From: Adiantum capillus-veneris
Lineage: Eukaryota; Streptophyta; Polypodiopsida; Polypodiales; Pteridaceae
Length of the DNA: 64,000 nucleotides
NCBI GenBank assembly: GCA_014529385.2
Contig: CM043959.1
Location: 54,128,253 to 54,192,252 of the forward strand
Reading direction: 5' to 3'
Below, in pieces: positions 12,954 to 23,549 of the stretch. Both the position numbers and the translations under genes were made by a program. The number at the start of each line of letters is the position of its first letter. The first letter of the stretch is position 1. Under the pieces are notes generated by a model. It did no database searches. It was not told where the DNA came from and saw nothing but the letters and a program-made list of their open reading frames with translations.

Positions 12954-13254
12954 AGGTTGCGTCCTCCCGGGCTTAGTCACCACACGCCTCCTCACTTTCT
13001 CTGATTTCTGTGAGCTTTGGCGAGCATTTGCAGTCGACAATTTTTTTTTGATTCGGGCTCATTTCGGCCTCTGTTTCCACTACACGCAGTACTGAACAGG
13101 CTATTTCGTCATTTTGTGCAAAATTTCTATCAGTGTCGTTTTTTGCATAACAAGTCTCTTACAGTCTTCTATGGTTTGCGATTTATAGCACGTGTTGTTC
13201 TCGCTTCCTTTCTCCTCTTTTTGGGTAGTTTTCACATCAGGTGCAACATTTACC

Positions 13255-13475
13255 ATGGTTGACAACAACACAGACGTGTTCAAGATGTTTGTTGTTGAGG
13301 ACAGATTGGATGGAGACAATTACCCTATGTGGGCTTGCATGATGCAACATGTTATTGTGTCAAAGGGCATCTAGAATATTCTGCAGGGCATTGATGTACG
13401 TCCTGGTTCTGAGGATGTAGGCGATGTTGAGGATGTTGCAGGTCTTGCTGCAAGGATTACTGTTGCTAGAGTTTT
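13255..13475 (+). pseudogene. Copia gag N-terminus with stop
   Basis: ATG at 13255 opens MVDNNTDVFKMFVVEDRLDG, then NYPMWACMMQHVI, the usual Copia gag opening (L-x-G-x-NY-x-x-W). A TAG at 13372-13374 interrupts it, and the frame becomes readable again before 13476. The sister Copia has lost this whole part. Confidence 0.75.
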
Positions 13476-14948
13476 TTGCCTACGATAGAACAAGCTCGTT
13501 GGAATGTAAAGGATGCGCAAGCTCATGCATTGATTGTGTTGTCTGTGAAGCGCACCATTACTCCTCACATCCGTTCAACAAAATCTACAAATCAGGCTTG
13601 GGATATTCTGGCTGGTCTTTATGCAAACCGCAATGAGGCAAAAATTGCATTGTTGCGTAAAGAGCTGGAGTCGAAGATCGTGCATGAGGAATATGATATG
13701 GACACTTTTGCAAGAGTCACTTTCCAAAAAAACAGGCCTAGACAGCGTGCAGTTGAACAGGCTTTTATTGTTGCTCAAAGAAAGGGTGGTAATGCAGCCA
13801 CTTCTTATGGTTCTTCTACGAGTGGAAAATCACATGTTCCTGATGCTTTTGCTGGCAGCAATTCGTCTAGAAATTCTGGTGATAAGGGCAAAAAGAAGAT
13901 GCGTTGCCATTATTGTAAAGCTAATGATCACCTGATCAAGCAGTGTCCTAAGTTGAAGGCCAAAGAGGCTCAGAAGAAAGAGGGTGGTTCCACTATAAAT
14001 GTAGCTATTGTTGAGTCTTCTGTGAAAGGAGAGTGTGACGTTGATGTTGATGCAAAATGGGCTTTTAGTGTAGAGTGTACCTATAATCCTATTGTCCATG
14101 ATGCATGTATGTCAGTTGCTGCAGATTCACATGTGTGGTATTTTGACAGTGGTGCTACAAAGCACATTACCTCACATCGTGATTTGTTCACCTCTCTTGA
14201 GTCTGCCCCTCATGGGAATTCAGTCACTAGTGCCAACAATGCCTCTTATCTGGTTCAGGGAGTTGGAAAGATTGTGCTTACTGTTGCAAATGGCACTTCT
14301 TTCACACTTGTTGATGCACTTTATGTACCTGGGATCAAGAAGAATCTTTTGTCTGTATATGCACTTGCTAGACTTGGTCTTGTAGTAAAATTTGTGGATG
14401 ACAGATGTACAATCCATGATCTCAATTTTGGTGATGAAATTGTTGCATCTGGCATATTATGTCGTGGACTGTACAAGCTCACTTTGTATGACAAGTGTGG
14501 GCAGAATTTTGCAAATGCAGTTGTGGATTCTAAGGCTATTTCAGATGCAAAACTTTGGCATGCACGTTTTGGGCATCTAAATTTTGCCAGTTTGCTGCGT
14601 TTGCAAAACTATGATATGGTTGCTTCTTTGACGCCTCTTGAAGCACCTGTCAAACACGTTGGTGAAGGCTATATTTTGGGTAAGATGCAGCGTTCGAAGT
14701 TTCTAAAGGATGGTTTGGTTAGGGCCACAGGGAGGTTGCAGCTTGTGCATATTGATGTCTGTGGGCCCTTGCAAACCCTGTCCTTGGGAAATTACCTTTA
14801 CTTTGTGACTTTCACTGATGATTACTCCAGGCATGCATGGGTATTTCCGCTTAAAGCAAAGTCCGATGTATTTATGTGTTTCAAACAATTTTTGGCTATT
14901 GCTGAAAATGTCTCGAAATGTACTATGGGCACCCTCCATTCCGATTGA
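13476..14948 (+). pseudogene. Copia gag-protease-integrase, truncated by a stop
   Basis: A 490-codon frame. Residues ~143-156 form a CCHC knuckle (CHYCKANDHLIKQC). Residues ~220-228 hold the protease site WYFDSGATKHIT. From ~360 comes the GAG-pre-integrase region LWHARFGHLNFASL; its second Cys pair is damaged (GEGYILGK, where the sister copy has CEGCILGK). The integrase core starts at HIDVCGPLQTLSLGNY with the first catalytic Asp. The second Asp (SD) is immediately followed by TGA at 14946, where the sister has CGA (SDRGGEY). Gag lacks ~240 bp around 13706. Confidence 0.85.
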
Positions 14949-15560
14949 GGGGGGGAGTATATGTCTCATGAATTTAATGCATTTTTGGCTAGTTGTGGGA
15001 TAAAACACCAATGTACAATGCCTTATACGCCTCAACAAAATGGTGTTGCTGAGAGGAAAAACAGGTCACTTACGGAAATGGCACTATGTATGGTCAAAAG
15101 TCAAGCTTTGCCGCATTATTTTTGGCTTGAGGCCATCATGTGTGCCACTTATGTACTAAACAGGTGTCCTACGAAAGCTTTGGAGTCTATTAATCTATAT
15201 GAAGCATCACATGATAGAAAGCCTTCTATTGAGCACATGCGTGTTCTTGGCTGTTTGGCATATGCTTTGGTGCCACAAACACAACGCAAAAAATTGGATG
15301 TTAAGGTTGTCAAATGTATTTTTGTTGGTTATAGTGCTGAAAGAAAAGCTTAGAGGTTGTATCATCCGCAAACAAAGTGTATCTTGGTCTCACTGATGCA
15401 GATGTACATGATGTACTTGATGAGGAAAGGGCTGAAAATGAGCAGGCTAGAGGTATGCCAAAATGGCTGGTGCATACATTGCATGACAATAAATTGGATG
15501 CACCTTTGTCTAGTCGTACTCATTCAGGTTCTCGCCATGCATCTTATGCATCAGATTGAT
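14949..15560 (+). pseudogene. Copia integrase C-terminal part
   Basis: Reads GGEYMSHEFNAFLASCG, then PYTPQQNGVAERKNRSL with the third catalytic residue (Glu), and YVLNRCPTKALES. A TAG at 15351 follows IFVGYSAERKA. After CILVS the sequence jumps to LTDADVHDVLDEERAEN. The sister copy has about 60 more residues here, so a deletion is present. A further stop at 15557-15559 separates this from the RT frame. Confidence 0.8.
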
Positions 15561-15565
15561 ATGAT

Positions 15566-16576
15566 TTGGCTGTGTCTAGCCTACATGATGTTGAGGAACC
15601 TTTGTCTTTTGATGAAGCATATAATTTAGAAAATTGGATGGCTACCATGCAATTAGAATATGATGCACTTATAGAAAATGACACATGGACTTTATGTGAT
15701 TTGCCTCCTGGAAAAAAGGCCATTGGTACAAAGTGGATTTACACGTTGAAACGCAAGCCGGATGGTGAGATTGAACGCTATAAGGATCAACTTGTTGCAA
15801 AGGATTATGCACATAAAAAAGGCATAGATTATGAAGAGACTTTTGCTCCAACTTGTGGTATGGATACTGTGCATTTTCTATGTGCATTGGCAGCTCATTT
15901 TGGTTGGGATGTACATCAATCAGACATTGTTACTGCTTTCTTGAATGGTGACATATTTGAGGAAGTTTATGTAACGCAGCCTCGCGGTTTTGTCATAAAA
16001 GGACAAGAGGACAAAGTATGCAAATGTAACAAGGCTTTGTATGGGTTGAAGCAATCTCCTCGTGCTTGGTATGAGAAAGTTGACACTCATTTGGTCAAAC
16101 AAGGCTTTTGTAACAGTCCAACAGAAAGCACATTGTATGTAAAACGTGAGAGTGATGTATTTCTCATCGTGGTTCTTTATGTTGATGATTTGCTGATCAC
16201 TGGACCAAATGAGAGACATATTGCTGAATTTAAGGCTGATCTGAATGCTACTTTCAAGATGAAAGATTTGGGGCTGTTGCATCATTATTTGGGTATACAG
16301 TTTAAGCAGTGTCATGGTGGTATTTCCTTGTGTCAGAAAAGTTACATAGAGACATTGCTATGTAAGTTTGGACTTGAGGATTGCAAACCTATTGCCACTC
16401 CCATGGAAACAGGTTTGAAGTTGAGTCTACATGATACTGGTGATCCTGCTGATGTCACTCTTTACCAAATTGTTGTTGGCTGCCTCATTTATGTATGCAA
16501 CACGAGGCCGGATATTCAGTTTGCAGTCTCACAGGTTAGCAAATGTATGCATAGCCCAGGGTCTAAGCATTGGTAG
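15566..16576 (+). pseudogene. Copia reverse transcriptase
   Basis: A 336-codon frame covering the RT domain: GTKWIYTLKRKPDGEIERYK, VHQSDIVTAFLNGDIFEEVY (motif A Asp), ALYGLKQSPRAWYEK (motif B) and VVLYVDDLLITG (YVDD at 16178-16189), then QFAVSQVSKCMHSPGSKHW. It ends at TAG where the sister reads Lys, so RNase H is cut off. Catalytic residues are retained, but the protein could not be made as one polyprotein. Confidence 0.87.
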
Positions 16577-17126
16577 GCTGTCAAGAGGATTTTCCGCTAC
16601 TTGAGTGGCACTTCACATCTTGGCTTGTTTTATCCCAAGGAGGGATCATTGCCGCCAGACGTACATGCTTTTTCGAACTCAGATTAGGTTGGTTGTTTTG
16701 ACACGCGAGTGTCTGCAAGTGGTATTTGTTCATGCTTGACATTTCATGTATATCATGGTTGAGCAAGAAGAAGCCTACTATGGACACTTCTAGTTGTGAG
16801 GCTGGGCAGTCTTCACATCTTTGGTTGAGTGTGTATGGCTCATATGCCTTATGGCTGATTTGGGTGTTGGACAGGACAATGCCAACACTATCTACACTGA
16901 CAGTCAAAGTGCATTGGCACTTGCGAGGAACCCAGTTTTTCATGCTCGCATAAAGCACATTGAGGTGCATTACCACTATGTCAAGGAGAGGCTCTCAGTA
17001 GGAGAGATTAGCTTGGCTTATATGCCAACACAGCACAACCTTGCAGACCTTTTCACAAAGGCATTGTCTCGTGAGAAGTTTGAAGCTTTCCACAAAGCTT
17101 TGGGCTTATTCCCCTTTGTGGACTGA
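16577..17126 (+). pseudogene. Copia RNase H, broken
   Basis: Pieces in more than one frame: IFRYLSGTSHLGLFYPKEGS, SSCEAGQSS (sister: SSCEAEYRA), then HIEVHYHYVKERLSVGEIS and LADLFTKALSREK, ending at 17126. A TAG at 16686-16688 and a frame change are visible. Normal role: removal of RNA from the RNA-DNA hybrid during replication. Confidence 0.8.
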
Positions 17127-17191
17127 TCATGTTCTCAGGGCATGGCACTTCACTTTACTCATGTGCCAGCTCTCGTTTACCGCATCACTCT

Positions 17192-17200
17192 AGGGGGGAT
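17192..17200 (+). promoter_or_regulatory. Copia polypurine tract
   Basis: AGGGGGGAT lies one base before the 3' LTR. Confidence 0.85.
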
Positions 17201-17201
17201 T

Positions 17202-17429
17202 TGTTACCATATACATGTGGTAGTGGTATGTGTGAACACACTTAGGACCGCCGGGGTATTTTTTCCCTCACTAAGAGATTTTTTCCCATGTGCATTGTAT
17301 ATACGTCCATAATTCTAGGGCTATCTATCTTTCCATTGCACACTAAGTAATACACTCTCTATTGTGTGCCTTGAGCTTCCTTCACCTTCTCCAAGCTGTG
17401 TGCATTTCCTTGCAACCCTAATTTCAACA
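17202..17429 (+). repeat. 3' LTR of plus-strand Copia
   Basis: TGTTACCATATACATG to AATTTCAACA, the mate of 12713-12939. Confidence 0.93.
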
Positions 17430-17489
17430 TTTGCTACACCTTCTTAGTCCCTTGGCAACAACAGCAACAACATGTAGCAGAGGGGAAAC
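17430..17489 (+). pseudogene. Gypsy gag relic, second part (60 bp)
   Basis: In the frame continuing from 12712 it reads ATPS-stop-SLGNNSNNM-stop-QRGN, matching the paralogous stretch TTAQPHTSNNINTTQQRGN. It is cut after GGGAAAC by the start of the next LTR. The expected continuation (NQNP) appears at ~30855. Confidence 0.75.
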
Positions 17490-17941
17490 TGTGGGACGCA
17501 TGTCCAACCTCACCATCCTATCTTATTGCAGTATTAGCGAGAACCACGATTAAATTGTCAATCCATGGGACGAAGCTGACTCGACTAGTGCATAGAGGCT
17601 ACAAGAGGTTGTCAATCTCTTGAAAAACAACTTACAATTCGCATCTAACTCAAGCTACACTCAAGTGACTGATATCACCAAAAGCCAATCGCTCATCGAC
17701 GGCAAACAAATCACATCCGTTACAGCATCAAATGACATCCAAACGTAACAAAACTTCTAGGACAAGTTTATAAGACCTAAGCATACATGCTTATGGTCTC
17801 AAATCCCACTTTAGGTCAAGTTCCAAAATCGTGATTATTAACAGCAGTGGATTTTTTACTTGGTCGTTTTCGACCCAGAATGCATCTAAATGCTTAGCAA
17901 TGATGCCCCAATACCCCGCCTATGCTTAGTTTTTGATTTGA
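17490..17941 (-). repeat. 3' LTR of the tRNA-Asp element (partial)
   Basis: About 450 bp nearly identical to 29840-30288, including CAAAATCGTGATTATTAACAG, a half of the palindrome found throughout the leader. Similarity stops at GATTTGA. The remaining ~560 bp seen in the right copy is absent. Confidence 0.8.
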
Positions 17942-18496
17942 CCTATTTATGCAAACACAAAAATGTATGGAAAACAATATGCTGTGCAAGAAAGGTTTTG
18001 AGGGGTTATTCAAAAAGATGGTGTAGCTATAAAAGCATATGACACGGCTTTGCAAGCTGGCACCCCTTTAAGAATGGTTTTTCATTGACGAGGATATGTG
18101 CTCTCATCTTACTGTGCACTCTGCGTGAGTGTTGGTCTCTACGACACTCCACCAATTGTAAGTTAATTGACTTTGACTCTTATGCTCATCTCATCCAGCA
18201 TGAGCAACATGACTTAGATATACTCAACTCTTCCAGCTTGAGCGTAAGTCTAATAACTACGACTCTTAGCACAAAGTTTAATATGGCTTGAAGCTTTGGG
18301 TCTAATGCTTTGCTCATTTTATGGCTTAGCAGCCCGACTCTGACTATGCCAAAGAGTGTTTTTTGCACCCTAGCTACTTGACTTTTTACATTTTTGTGCT
18401 TACTACAAACATTTCTTCAGGTAAAAGTAAGCTTGAATCCTCAAAAAGAGGATTAGTAAAGGACCAAATTGGCATTGAAGGTTTCTTTTGCCATAC
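17942..18496. other. Unassigned sequence inside the tRNA-Asp element
   Basis: No convincing ORF, repeat or RNA was seen. It lies between the truncated LTR and the last minus-strand ORF. Confidence 0.3.
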
Positions 18497-19021
18497 CTAT
18501 TTTATCATCTTTGAATATACATTCACATTGGTTGGGTTGTCCTTCTTTGACTGTGAAGACTCCATTATCCGTTTGATTCTCCAATTGGGCCTGTTGATAG
18601 GAGTCTTAGATGTTGTTGTAGGCCTCTGTTGATCGTTGACATTTGTCTTTTGACTAAGAGCATTGAAGACTGAGGAATCCAAACCTTTTGAGGACCTTTG
18701 TAACTCCTTTGTTGACTTTGTTGAGCTCTTGAGATCTTCATGCAAGTATGGTGTAGTTGTAGTTGGCTTGCGGTTGACTGGTAGCCAAATCTTTGTATAA
18801 CCTGTGTAGAATCTTTGTCCAAGAGGAAGATTTTTTGAGATCCATCTTTGTTTTGTATCCTCTTGAAACTTTTGATTGACTTTAGCATCTTCCAATGTTG
18901 TTCTATTGTATACCTGCTTCTTAGGTATCCTAGGATATGGTCGAGGTTGATACCTTGTGGGCCTTCCTTCTTGGGAGGGACTTGAAGTTACTTCATATGC
19001 TCTAACCTGCAGTTTTGGCAC
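18497..19021 (-). CDS. Minus-strand ORF, low-complexity C-terminal part, unknown
   Basis: 174 codons, rich in Lys, Thr, Ser and Pro (for example RPTRYQPRPYPRIPKKQVYN). The same frame continues upstream across a stop into YEGNIQIWVPKL and the larger ORF that follows on the strand, so it is probably that protein's C-terminal end. No domain is recognised. Confidence 0.35.
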   Translation of the reverse strand: MPKLQVRAYEVTSSPSQEGRPTRYQPRPYPRIPKKQVYNRTTLEDAKVNQKFQEDTKQRWISKNLPLGQRFYTGYTKIWLPVNRKPTTTTPYLHEDLKSSTKSTKELQRSSKGLDSSVFNALSQKTNVNDQQRPTTTSKTPINRPNWRIKRIMESSQSKKDNPTNVNVYSKMIK

Positions 19022-19040
19022 CCATATCTGTATGTTACCT

Positions 19041-20381
19041 TCATAGTACTCTTGTTCTTTTAAGCTCCAGTGATGCTATCCATCCCATGTGTTTGTCTTT
19101 CTGTGTTGATTTCCTGTCTTTAACCCAAACTTGATCATTGACTTTAACTAAACTGCTCTGAACAAACACTTGCTTTACTTTCCTTTGCATTTGTGAGTAC
19201 TTTGGCTGATATATCTTTTCTCTTCTGGGTGTCTCCTTAAAGGTTTTAGTTGGTTCAACAATTGACTTGAAGTTTTGAAAGCTTGACTCGCTTGAAGAAG
19301 CTGATCCATGAGGGTTCTTTGATGTAGAGGCATATGCTATCACGTCTTCTTTGCTAGTCGGTGGAGGGTCCATTTTGGCATTACCTTTGTGTGCAAGATT
19401 TGTCTTCGATCCTTGTGACTTTTGCAACTCTGAATCTGGCATTTTTGGTTCTATTGAAGATCTTTGTTCAGCTGTTGCCATGGTCTCATCTTGATCTAAC
19501 TGTGTCTCGTTGTAGGGTAGCTTGAGACTATGATTTCCAATCTGACTTTCATAAACTGATTTAGCTGGCAATGAGTGATTGATCTTTGGACTTCCTATTT
19601 CTTCCTGGTTGTCTGCAACCTCATTCTTCATTACTTTTGGCTTTTGTAGCATTCTTTGCTCAATAGCTATTGTGGTGGCTCTTTGATCTGTTTGATCTAC
19701 ACTTGCTATTGCCTGATTTGCTTTAAGCTCTTCTGAAGTTCTGTATAATGGAGATGAATCATCTTCAATAAGATCTTTCATTTGAATTGTGCTTGAGGAC
19801 TTTGTGCTGTTGTCCGCGAGTGACCATTCTTGGTCTTCATTCTTTATTGTCTTTGATGACTGCATCCTGTTTACATTCTGTATCTCTAGCATCTTCTGAG
19901 CCATTGGCATTCCTAATATGATGTCGTCTGGCGTATCTTTTGCGGTGATCACATGAAATTGAGCTATGATGATCTGTGAACTTACTTCAATGGTGGTGGA
20001 AATGATTCCCCAGCGTTCTGCTCGTTTGTTTCTTGATATGCTCACAAATTCAGCAGCATCTTCCAGCTGTGGTTGGCTACATCTTTTCCAAGTGTGAAAA
20101 GACATGAGGTTCCTGTCTAACTGAAGATCTAGCTTTACTTCTCTTGACAGCTTTTCTTCGTGTTTACCAATGATGTTGCACTTGATCATTTCAGGATTCG
20201 TGTCTGAATTGACTGCTTTTGTTGTGGCAGTGTCCTTTAGTTCAGCTTTGTCTTCAACTTCTTTGCTTTGATCACCTGCTTCAATTGATGTTGACTCCAT
20301 TGGCTGTAATATTGCACTTTTTTGCAATTGTTGAGCATTGTCTACTTGCATCTGAGTAACCTTTGACCTTAAAAGATCCAC
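19041..20381 (-). CDS. Retropepsin-like protein of the tRNA-Asp element, divergent
   Basis: 446 codons. Around residues 65-170 it reads as an aspartic protease fold: IKCNIIGK, RNLMSFHTWKRC, a middle hydrophobic strand series, and DDIILGMPMAQKM (the I-I-L-G flap-end motif). The expected Asp-Thr/Ser-Gly site appears as LDLQLDRN, so the catalytic triplet is lost or mis-framed. The rest is charged, low-complexity sequence, and near the end comes VWVKDRKSTQKDK. Such a protease next to long disordered regions fits a retroelement or pararetrovirus-like polyprotein. Assignment beyond that is uncertain. Confidence 0.45.
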   Translation of the reverse strand: MDLLRSKVTQMQVDNAQQLQKSAILQPMESTSIEAGDQSKEVEDKAELKDTATTKAVNSDTNPEMIKCNIIGKHEEKLSREVKLDLQLDRNLMSFHTWKRCSQPQLEDAAEFVSISRNKRAERWGIISTTIEVSSQIIIAQFHVITAKDTPDDIILGMPMAQKMLEIQNVNRMQSSKTIKNEDQEWSLADNSTKSSSTIQMKDLIEDDSSPLYRTSEELKANQAIASVDQTDQRATTIAIEQRMLQKPKVMKNEVADNQEEIGSPKINHSLPAKSVYESQIGNHSLKLPYNETQLDQDETMATAEQRSSIEPKMPDSELQKSQGSKTNLAHKGNAKMDPPPTSKEDVIAYASTSKNPHGSASSSESSFQNFKSIVEPTKTFKETPRREKIYQPKYSQMQRKVKQVFVQSSLVKVNDQVWVKDRKSTQKDKHMGWIASLELKRTRVL

Positions 20382-20399
20382 TGTACTTTCTGGCAGAAT

Positions 20400-20645
20400 C
20401 TATCTCTTTGGAGGAGATTTTGGTGGTGATCTTTGTGTAGCCTTCTGGACTTTAGCTCCCATTGACTTTGACTTATCTGTTACCTGTTCTGGCAGCTTGA
20501 GGCTTTGCATCATCTTCAGATAGTCTTTGACTTCAGTCTTACCATCCATAGGGGTTTGTACAAGGTCATGACCTTGCTGATATTTGTTACCACGTGCATC
20601 TTGATATGCATATGTGAGCTTGGTCACATGTAATTGTTTGAACAC
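20400..20645 (-). CDS. Small minus-strand ORF upstream of the protease-like ORF
   Basis: 81 codons ending in a basic, proline-rich tail (QRSPPKSPPKR). It is separated from the protease-like ORF by a stop and 18 bases, so it is likely part of the same broken polyprotein. Family unknown. Confidence 0.3.
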   Translation of the reverse strand: MFKQLHVTKLTYAYQDARGNKYQQGHDLVQTPMDGKTEVKDYLKMMQSLKLPEQVTDKSKSMGAKVQKATQRSPPKSPPKR

Positions 20646-20712
20646 TATTGGACTTGTCAGTTTTTGACTTTGACTTGTGTAGATTAGCTGAAACTTTTGT
20701 CCTTGATGATCT

Positions 20713-21063
20713 TCATATAAGCATTTTTCTGCAGATTCTAAGGAAACCTCGATTAATTGGATCTTTTAATGGTTTTTTCTTTGAAGGGTTTTGTTGGTTA
20801 AAGGCTCTAGGGCCTCTAATTGGTGTAGCATTTCCTGGTACATAACCTGAGCTTGATGGATTTACACCTCTCCCCTTCCTAGGGTGATCATTATAGCCTG
20901 CTTCATTGTAAGAGTTTAAAATTGTTTGTCTTTGATTTAGTCTCACTTTTTGGGACTGTGAAGGTACACTTTGGGTAGCATTGTTGACATTTGGCATTTG
21001 TAAATCTTCTACATGGTTTCCTATGTATCTCCATGACATATGACAAATTATTCCCCAAGTCAA
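20713..21063 (-). CDS. Minus-strand ORF, gag-like basic linker
   Basis: 116 codons containing WRYIGNHVEDLQMPNV, then a Ser/Asn/Gln-rich stretch and basic segments (HPRKGRGVNPSS, NPSKKKPLKDPINRG), as in gag linkers. Upstream in this frame GKDNAIYTLTWG resembles GQDGAFYNLMLN of the ORF at 25840-26535, so the two may share a domain. No named family. Confidence 0.3.
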   Translation of the reverse strand: MTWGIICHMSWRYIGNHVEDLQMPNVNNATQSVPSQSQKVRLNQRQTILNSYNEAGYNDHPRKGRGVNPSSSGYVPGNATPIRGPRAFNQQNPSKKKPLKDPINRGFLRICRKMLI

Positions 21064-21113
21064 GGTGTAGATAGCATTATCTTTGCCCTGATATTGTCTA
21101 TCCCATGGGTCTC

Positions 21114-21326
21114 CTATGATATGGACTTCTCTCGTCTATATCTACGAATGTTTTGGTCAAAGTATATGCTCGTTTGGTCACAACATCGAAGCTTCATTTT
21201 CGATGGAGGAGAGTTTGGCTTTGAACAGATTTTTGGGTTCACTCGGGTAATATCCTTCAGCTCTAGAGAGGATGGGCTATAGTAGATTCTTTCCTCCGAA
21301 ATGAACCATCCTTTCTGATCTATCAT
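21114..21326 (-). CDS. Small minus-strand ORF, probable exon or fragment
   Basis: 70 codons beginning MIDQKGWFISEERIYYSPSS, with CCDQTSIYFDQNIRRYRREK. It is flanked by stops and in line with its neighbours on the strand. Not recognised. Confidence 0.25.
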   Translation of the reverse strand: MIDQKGWFISEERIYYSPSSLELKDITRVNPKICSKPNSPPSKMKLRCCDQTSIYFDQNIRRYRREKSIS

Positions 21327-21405
21327 TGGACGTACCTCTATGAGTTGGTATGTGGGCCGTTCAGCTTTTGGATAGTTGCCTTTTTTGGTCTACATAGTGT
21401 GCATA

Positions 21406-21846
21406 TTAATTATGTGTACCATACAAAGCTAATATCATTCTGCCTGATGTGTCCCTTAGACTCGTGAATGATTGCACACTTGTGGCAGTGGATGCAGAAT
21501 CATTTGCAAACTTAACAGTCCTTTCACCCTTTGGTGATATCTCGACACCTTTACTAAATTCATGCAAGAATTTGTTGTTCAATGAATCAATTTTAAGCTT
21601 TTCAGGTGCCTGTGTATATTTATACTGATTTTGTACTTGCAGTGTTTTTGTTGGTGCTTCTAACGGTAATGCAAAATAAGCTGATTGCATTAAAAGTGAC
21701 GAGTTAAATGCACTTACATCCAGATTTACATTTCCAATATTCTCTGTACCTTGCTTAGTAGTTGATGTTGGGGTATAGGCGCATGTGCCTTGCCCGGCCG
21801 CCCAGAGTCTGGGCGCCCACTGACTTGTATACCTTATACATAGCAT
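21406..21846 (-). CDS. Minus-strand ORF of the tRNA-Asp element, unknown
   Basis: 146 codons with LPLEAPTKTLQVQNQYKY and FSKGVEISPKGERTVKFAND. The first ~35 codons probably come from the junction with the nested Gypsy rather than from this element. No family recognised. Confidence 0.3.
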   Translation of the reverse strand: MLCIRYTSQWAPRLWAAGQGTCAYTPTSTTKQGTENIGNVNLDVSAFNSSLLMQSAYFALPLEAPTKTLQVQNQYKYTQAPEKLKIDSLNNKFLHEFSKGVEISPKGERTVKFANDSASTATSVQSFTSLRDTSGRMILALYGTHN

Positions 21847-23549
21847 AAGTGTATAGGGGGCTGCTCACTCTTTGGAGTCTCCCCACCCATATCTGTGTGT
21901 GTGTCTCCTTCTCTCTCTCTCACTCTCCGTCTGTGGTGCTCCCCGATCCCCTTCACTGGTTGGCTGTGTGTCGTGTGTCTCCTTCTCTCTCTCACTCTCC
22001 GTCTGTGGTGCTCCCCGATCCCCTTCAATTGATATGTCCATGTTGTGTGGATTTCTTGGACAATCTTCATCAACGGATCAAATTCATGACGAAATGGCAT
22101 TCCCAAAATCATATCAAGACCATGTAATGGTGCTACCAAAAATGTACGTGCTTGAGTGAACTCACCAATGCAAACTTCAACAGTGACTTGAGTTTTACAA
22201 TTAAAACGTTGATTATTAAAAACAGTTTTGACCTTGTGAGGTGATGAGATTTCAGAGAGTGATAGTTGCTGTGCCAATCGTGTGGAAATAAAATCATGGC
22301 TACTACCATCATCTAACAGAATGGTGACATTTTCACCCTTAACAATGCCTTGCACTTTAAACAAAGTGTGAGGAGGAGATATAGGAGTACCTGAGGATGG
22401 GTTGTCATCGTTATCATAATCAAGATCATATCCCTCACCGTAGTTAACTTGCACTTCATTGTCGTTGGGTGTAGCATCTTCGATGAGGTTAAGAGTAGCT
22501 CCGTTGGGGCGGTTATTGTTGAAGGGTTTTTGACATGAATTTCTGTTGACTCCATTGGAATGGCCATTGGATTGACCATTGCCCTTAGCATGACCATTTG
22601 GGCACTTATCTGCATAGTGACCATACTGAAAGCATTTAAAACACTTCACCTTTTTGTTACCATTAGAATTTGGAGGAGAACGTTGGTCGAAAGGATTTTG
22701 GTTGCCTCGTTGTTGGGTGGTGTTGATGTTGTTGCTCGTATGAGGTTGAGCAGTTGTAGGAGAATTGTCGAATCTACGTCTTTTGAAAAAAGTACGGCTT
22801 TGGTGTTTGTTTCTGTCAAAGTTAGTAGAGAAAGGAGGTCTCTTGTTGCGGTTAGTGTTAGCAGGTTGATCAGTGTGAGAGGAATGTCCACCTTTCTTCT
22901 TTTCTACGTTGAGAGCCAAATTAATAGCCTTTGACAGAGAATCTGGTTCGAACATATCTACCTCAGCACTAATTTGTAGTGCCAAGCCTGATATGTACTT
23001 TCGCTTCAATTTCCTGCGACTAACATGTTCAATAGCTTGCAATTGAATTAAAATATTCCAAAAATGGTCAGTGTAACCCTGCACATCTTCATTTCTACCA
23101 TGTCGAATTAAATCCCACTGACGTCGTGCTTTAGCTTTGTACTGTGTGGGCAAAAATTGGGATAAAAACACCTTTTTAAATGCATTCCAGGTGCGTGGTT
23201 TTCTTCCATGTTGTTTGGTGGCGTTCCACCACAATGCAGCGCTGCTAGTGAGATGATTTGATGCACACTTTACCATTTCACGCTCGGGAAAGTCTTCATC
23301 ATGAAAATAGTCATCTAGTTGACTAACCCATGCTAGAACCGTGCTAGCATCTTTAGTGCCATCAAAATCCTTGAAAGTGAAGGCTTTTCTGCTAATTTTG
23401 TTTTTCTTGGGTGCCGGTGTAGATTCGGTGCGTGCAGAATGCAGTAATTTATTTTCAAGTTCTTACCTTCTCATGCGTTCATATGTGAGTGATTGTTGCA
23501 GATTTTGAAGTTGTTCCGCAATCGTGGGTGCCTGAGGAAGGTGTGCCAT
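21834..23549 (-). pseudogene. Gypsy gag-protease, minus strand, nearly readable
   Basis: The gag start is ATG at 23549 (MAHLPQAPTIAEQLQNL). A TAA at 23463-23465 follows ERMRR, after which the frame runs 480 codons past an internal Met (23276). Domains from that Met: retrotransposon gag to ~residue 130; basic linker; CCHC knuckle CFKCFQYGHYADKC (~213-226); protease ILLDDGSSHDFIS (~318-330), where DDG replaces the usual DSG; LDMILGMPF (~390). After ~residue 410 the frame enters foreign sequence with a duplicated HHRRRVRER segment, so RT, RNase H and integrase are missing. Confidence 0.85.
21887..22027 (-). repeat. Tandem duplication at the Gypsy truncation point
   Basis: A ~70-bp unit containing CTCTCACTCTCCGTCTGTGG and TGCTCCCCGATCCCCTTCA occurs twice in tandem. 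It adds the repeated HHRRRVRER codons to the end of the gag-protease frame and marks the break between Gypsy and the older element. Confidence 0.8.

Larger units (their letters stand above)
12713..17429 (+). mobile_element. Copia retrotransposon, plus strand, decayed
   Basis: Full-length Copia layout: 227-bp LTR, tRNA-Met-type primer site, gag, protease, integrase, RT, RNase H, polypurine tract, 228-bp LTR. Flanks are TTTGT (left) and TTTGC (right), a 5-bp target duplication with one change. The interrupted Gypsy gag reads through the site. The polyprotein has several stops and two sizeable deletions compared with its sister copy at 59231-63801: about 240 bp in gag near 13706 and about 190 bp after integrase near 15390. 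Confidence 0.93.
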
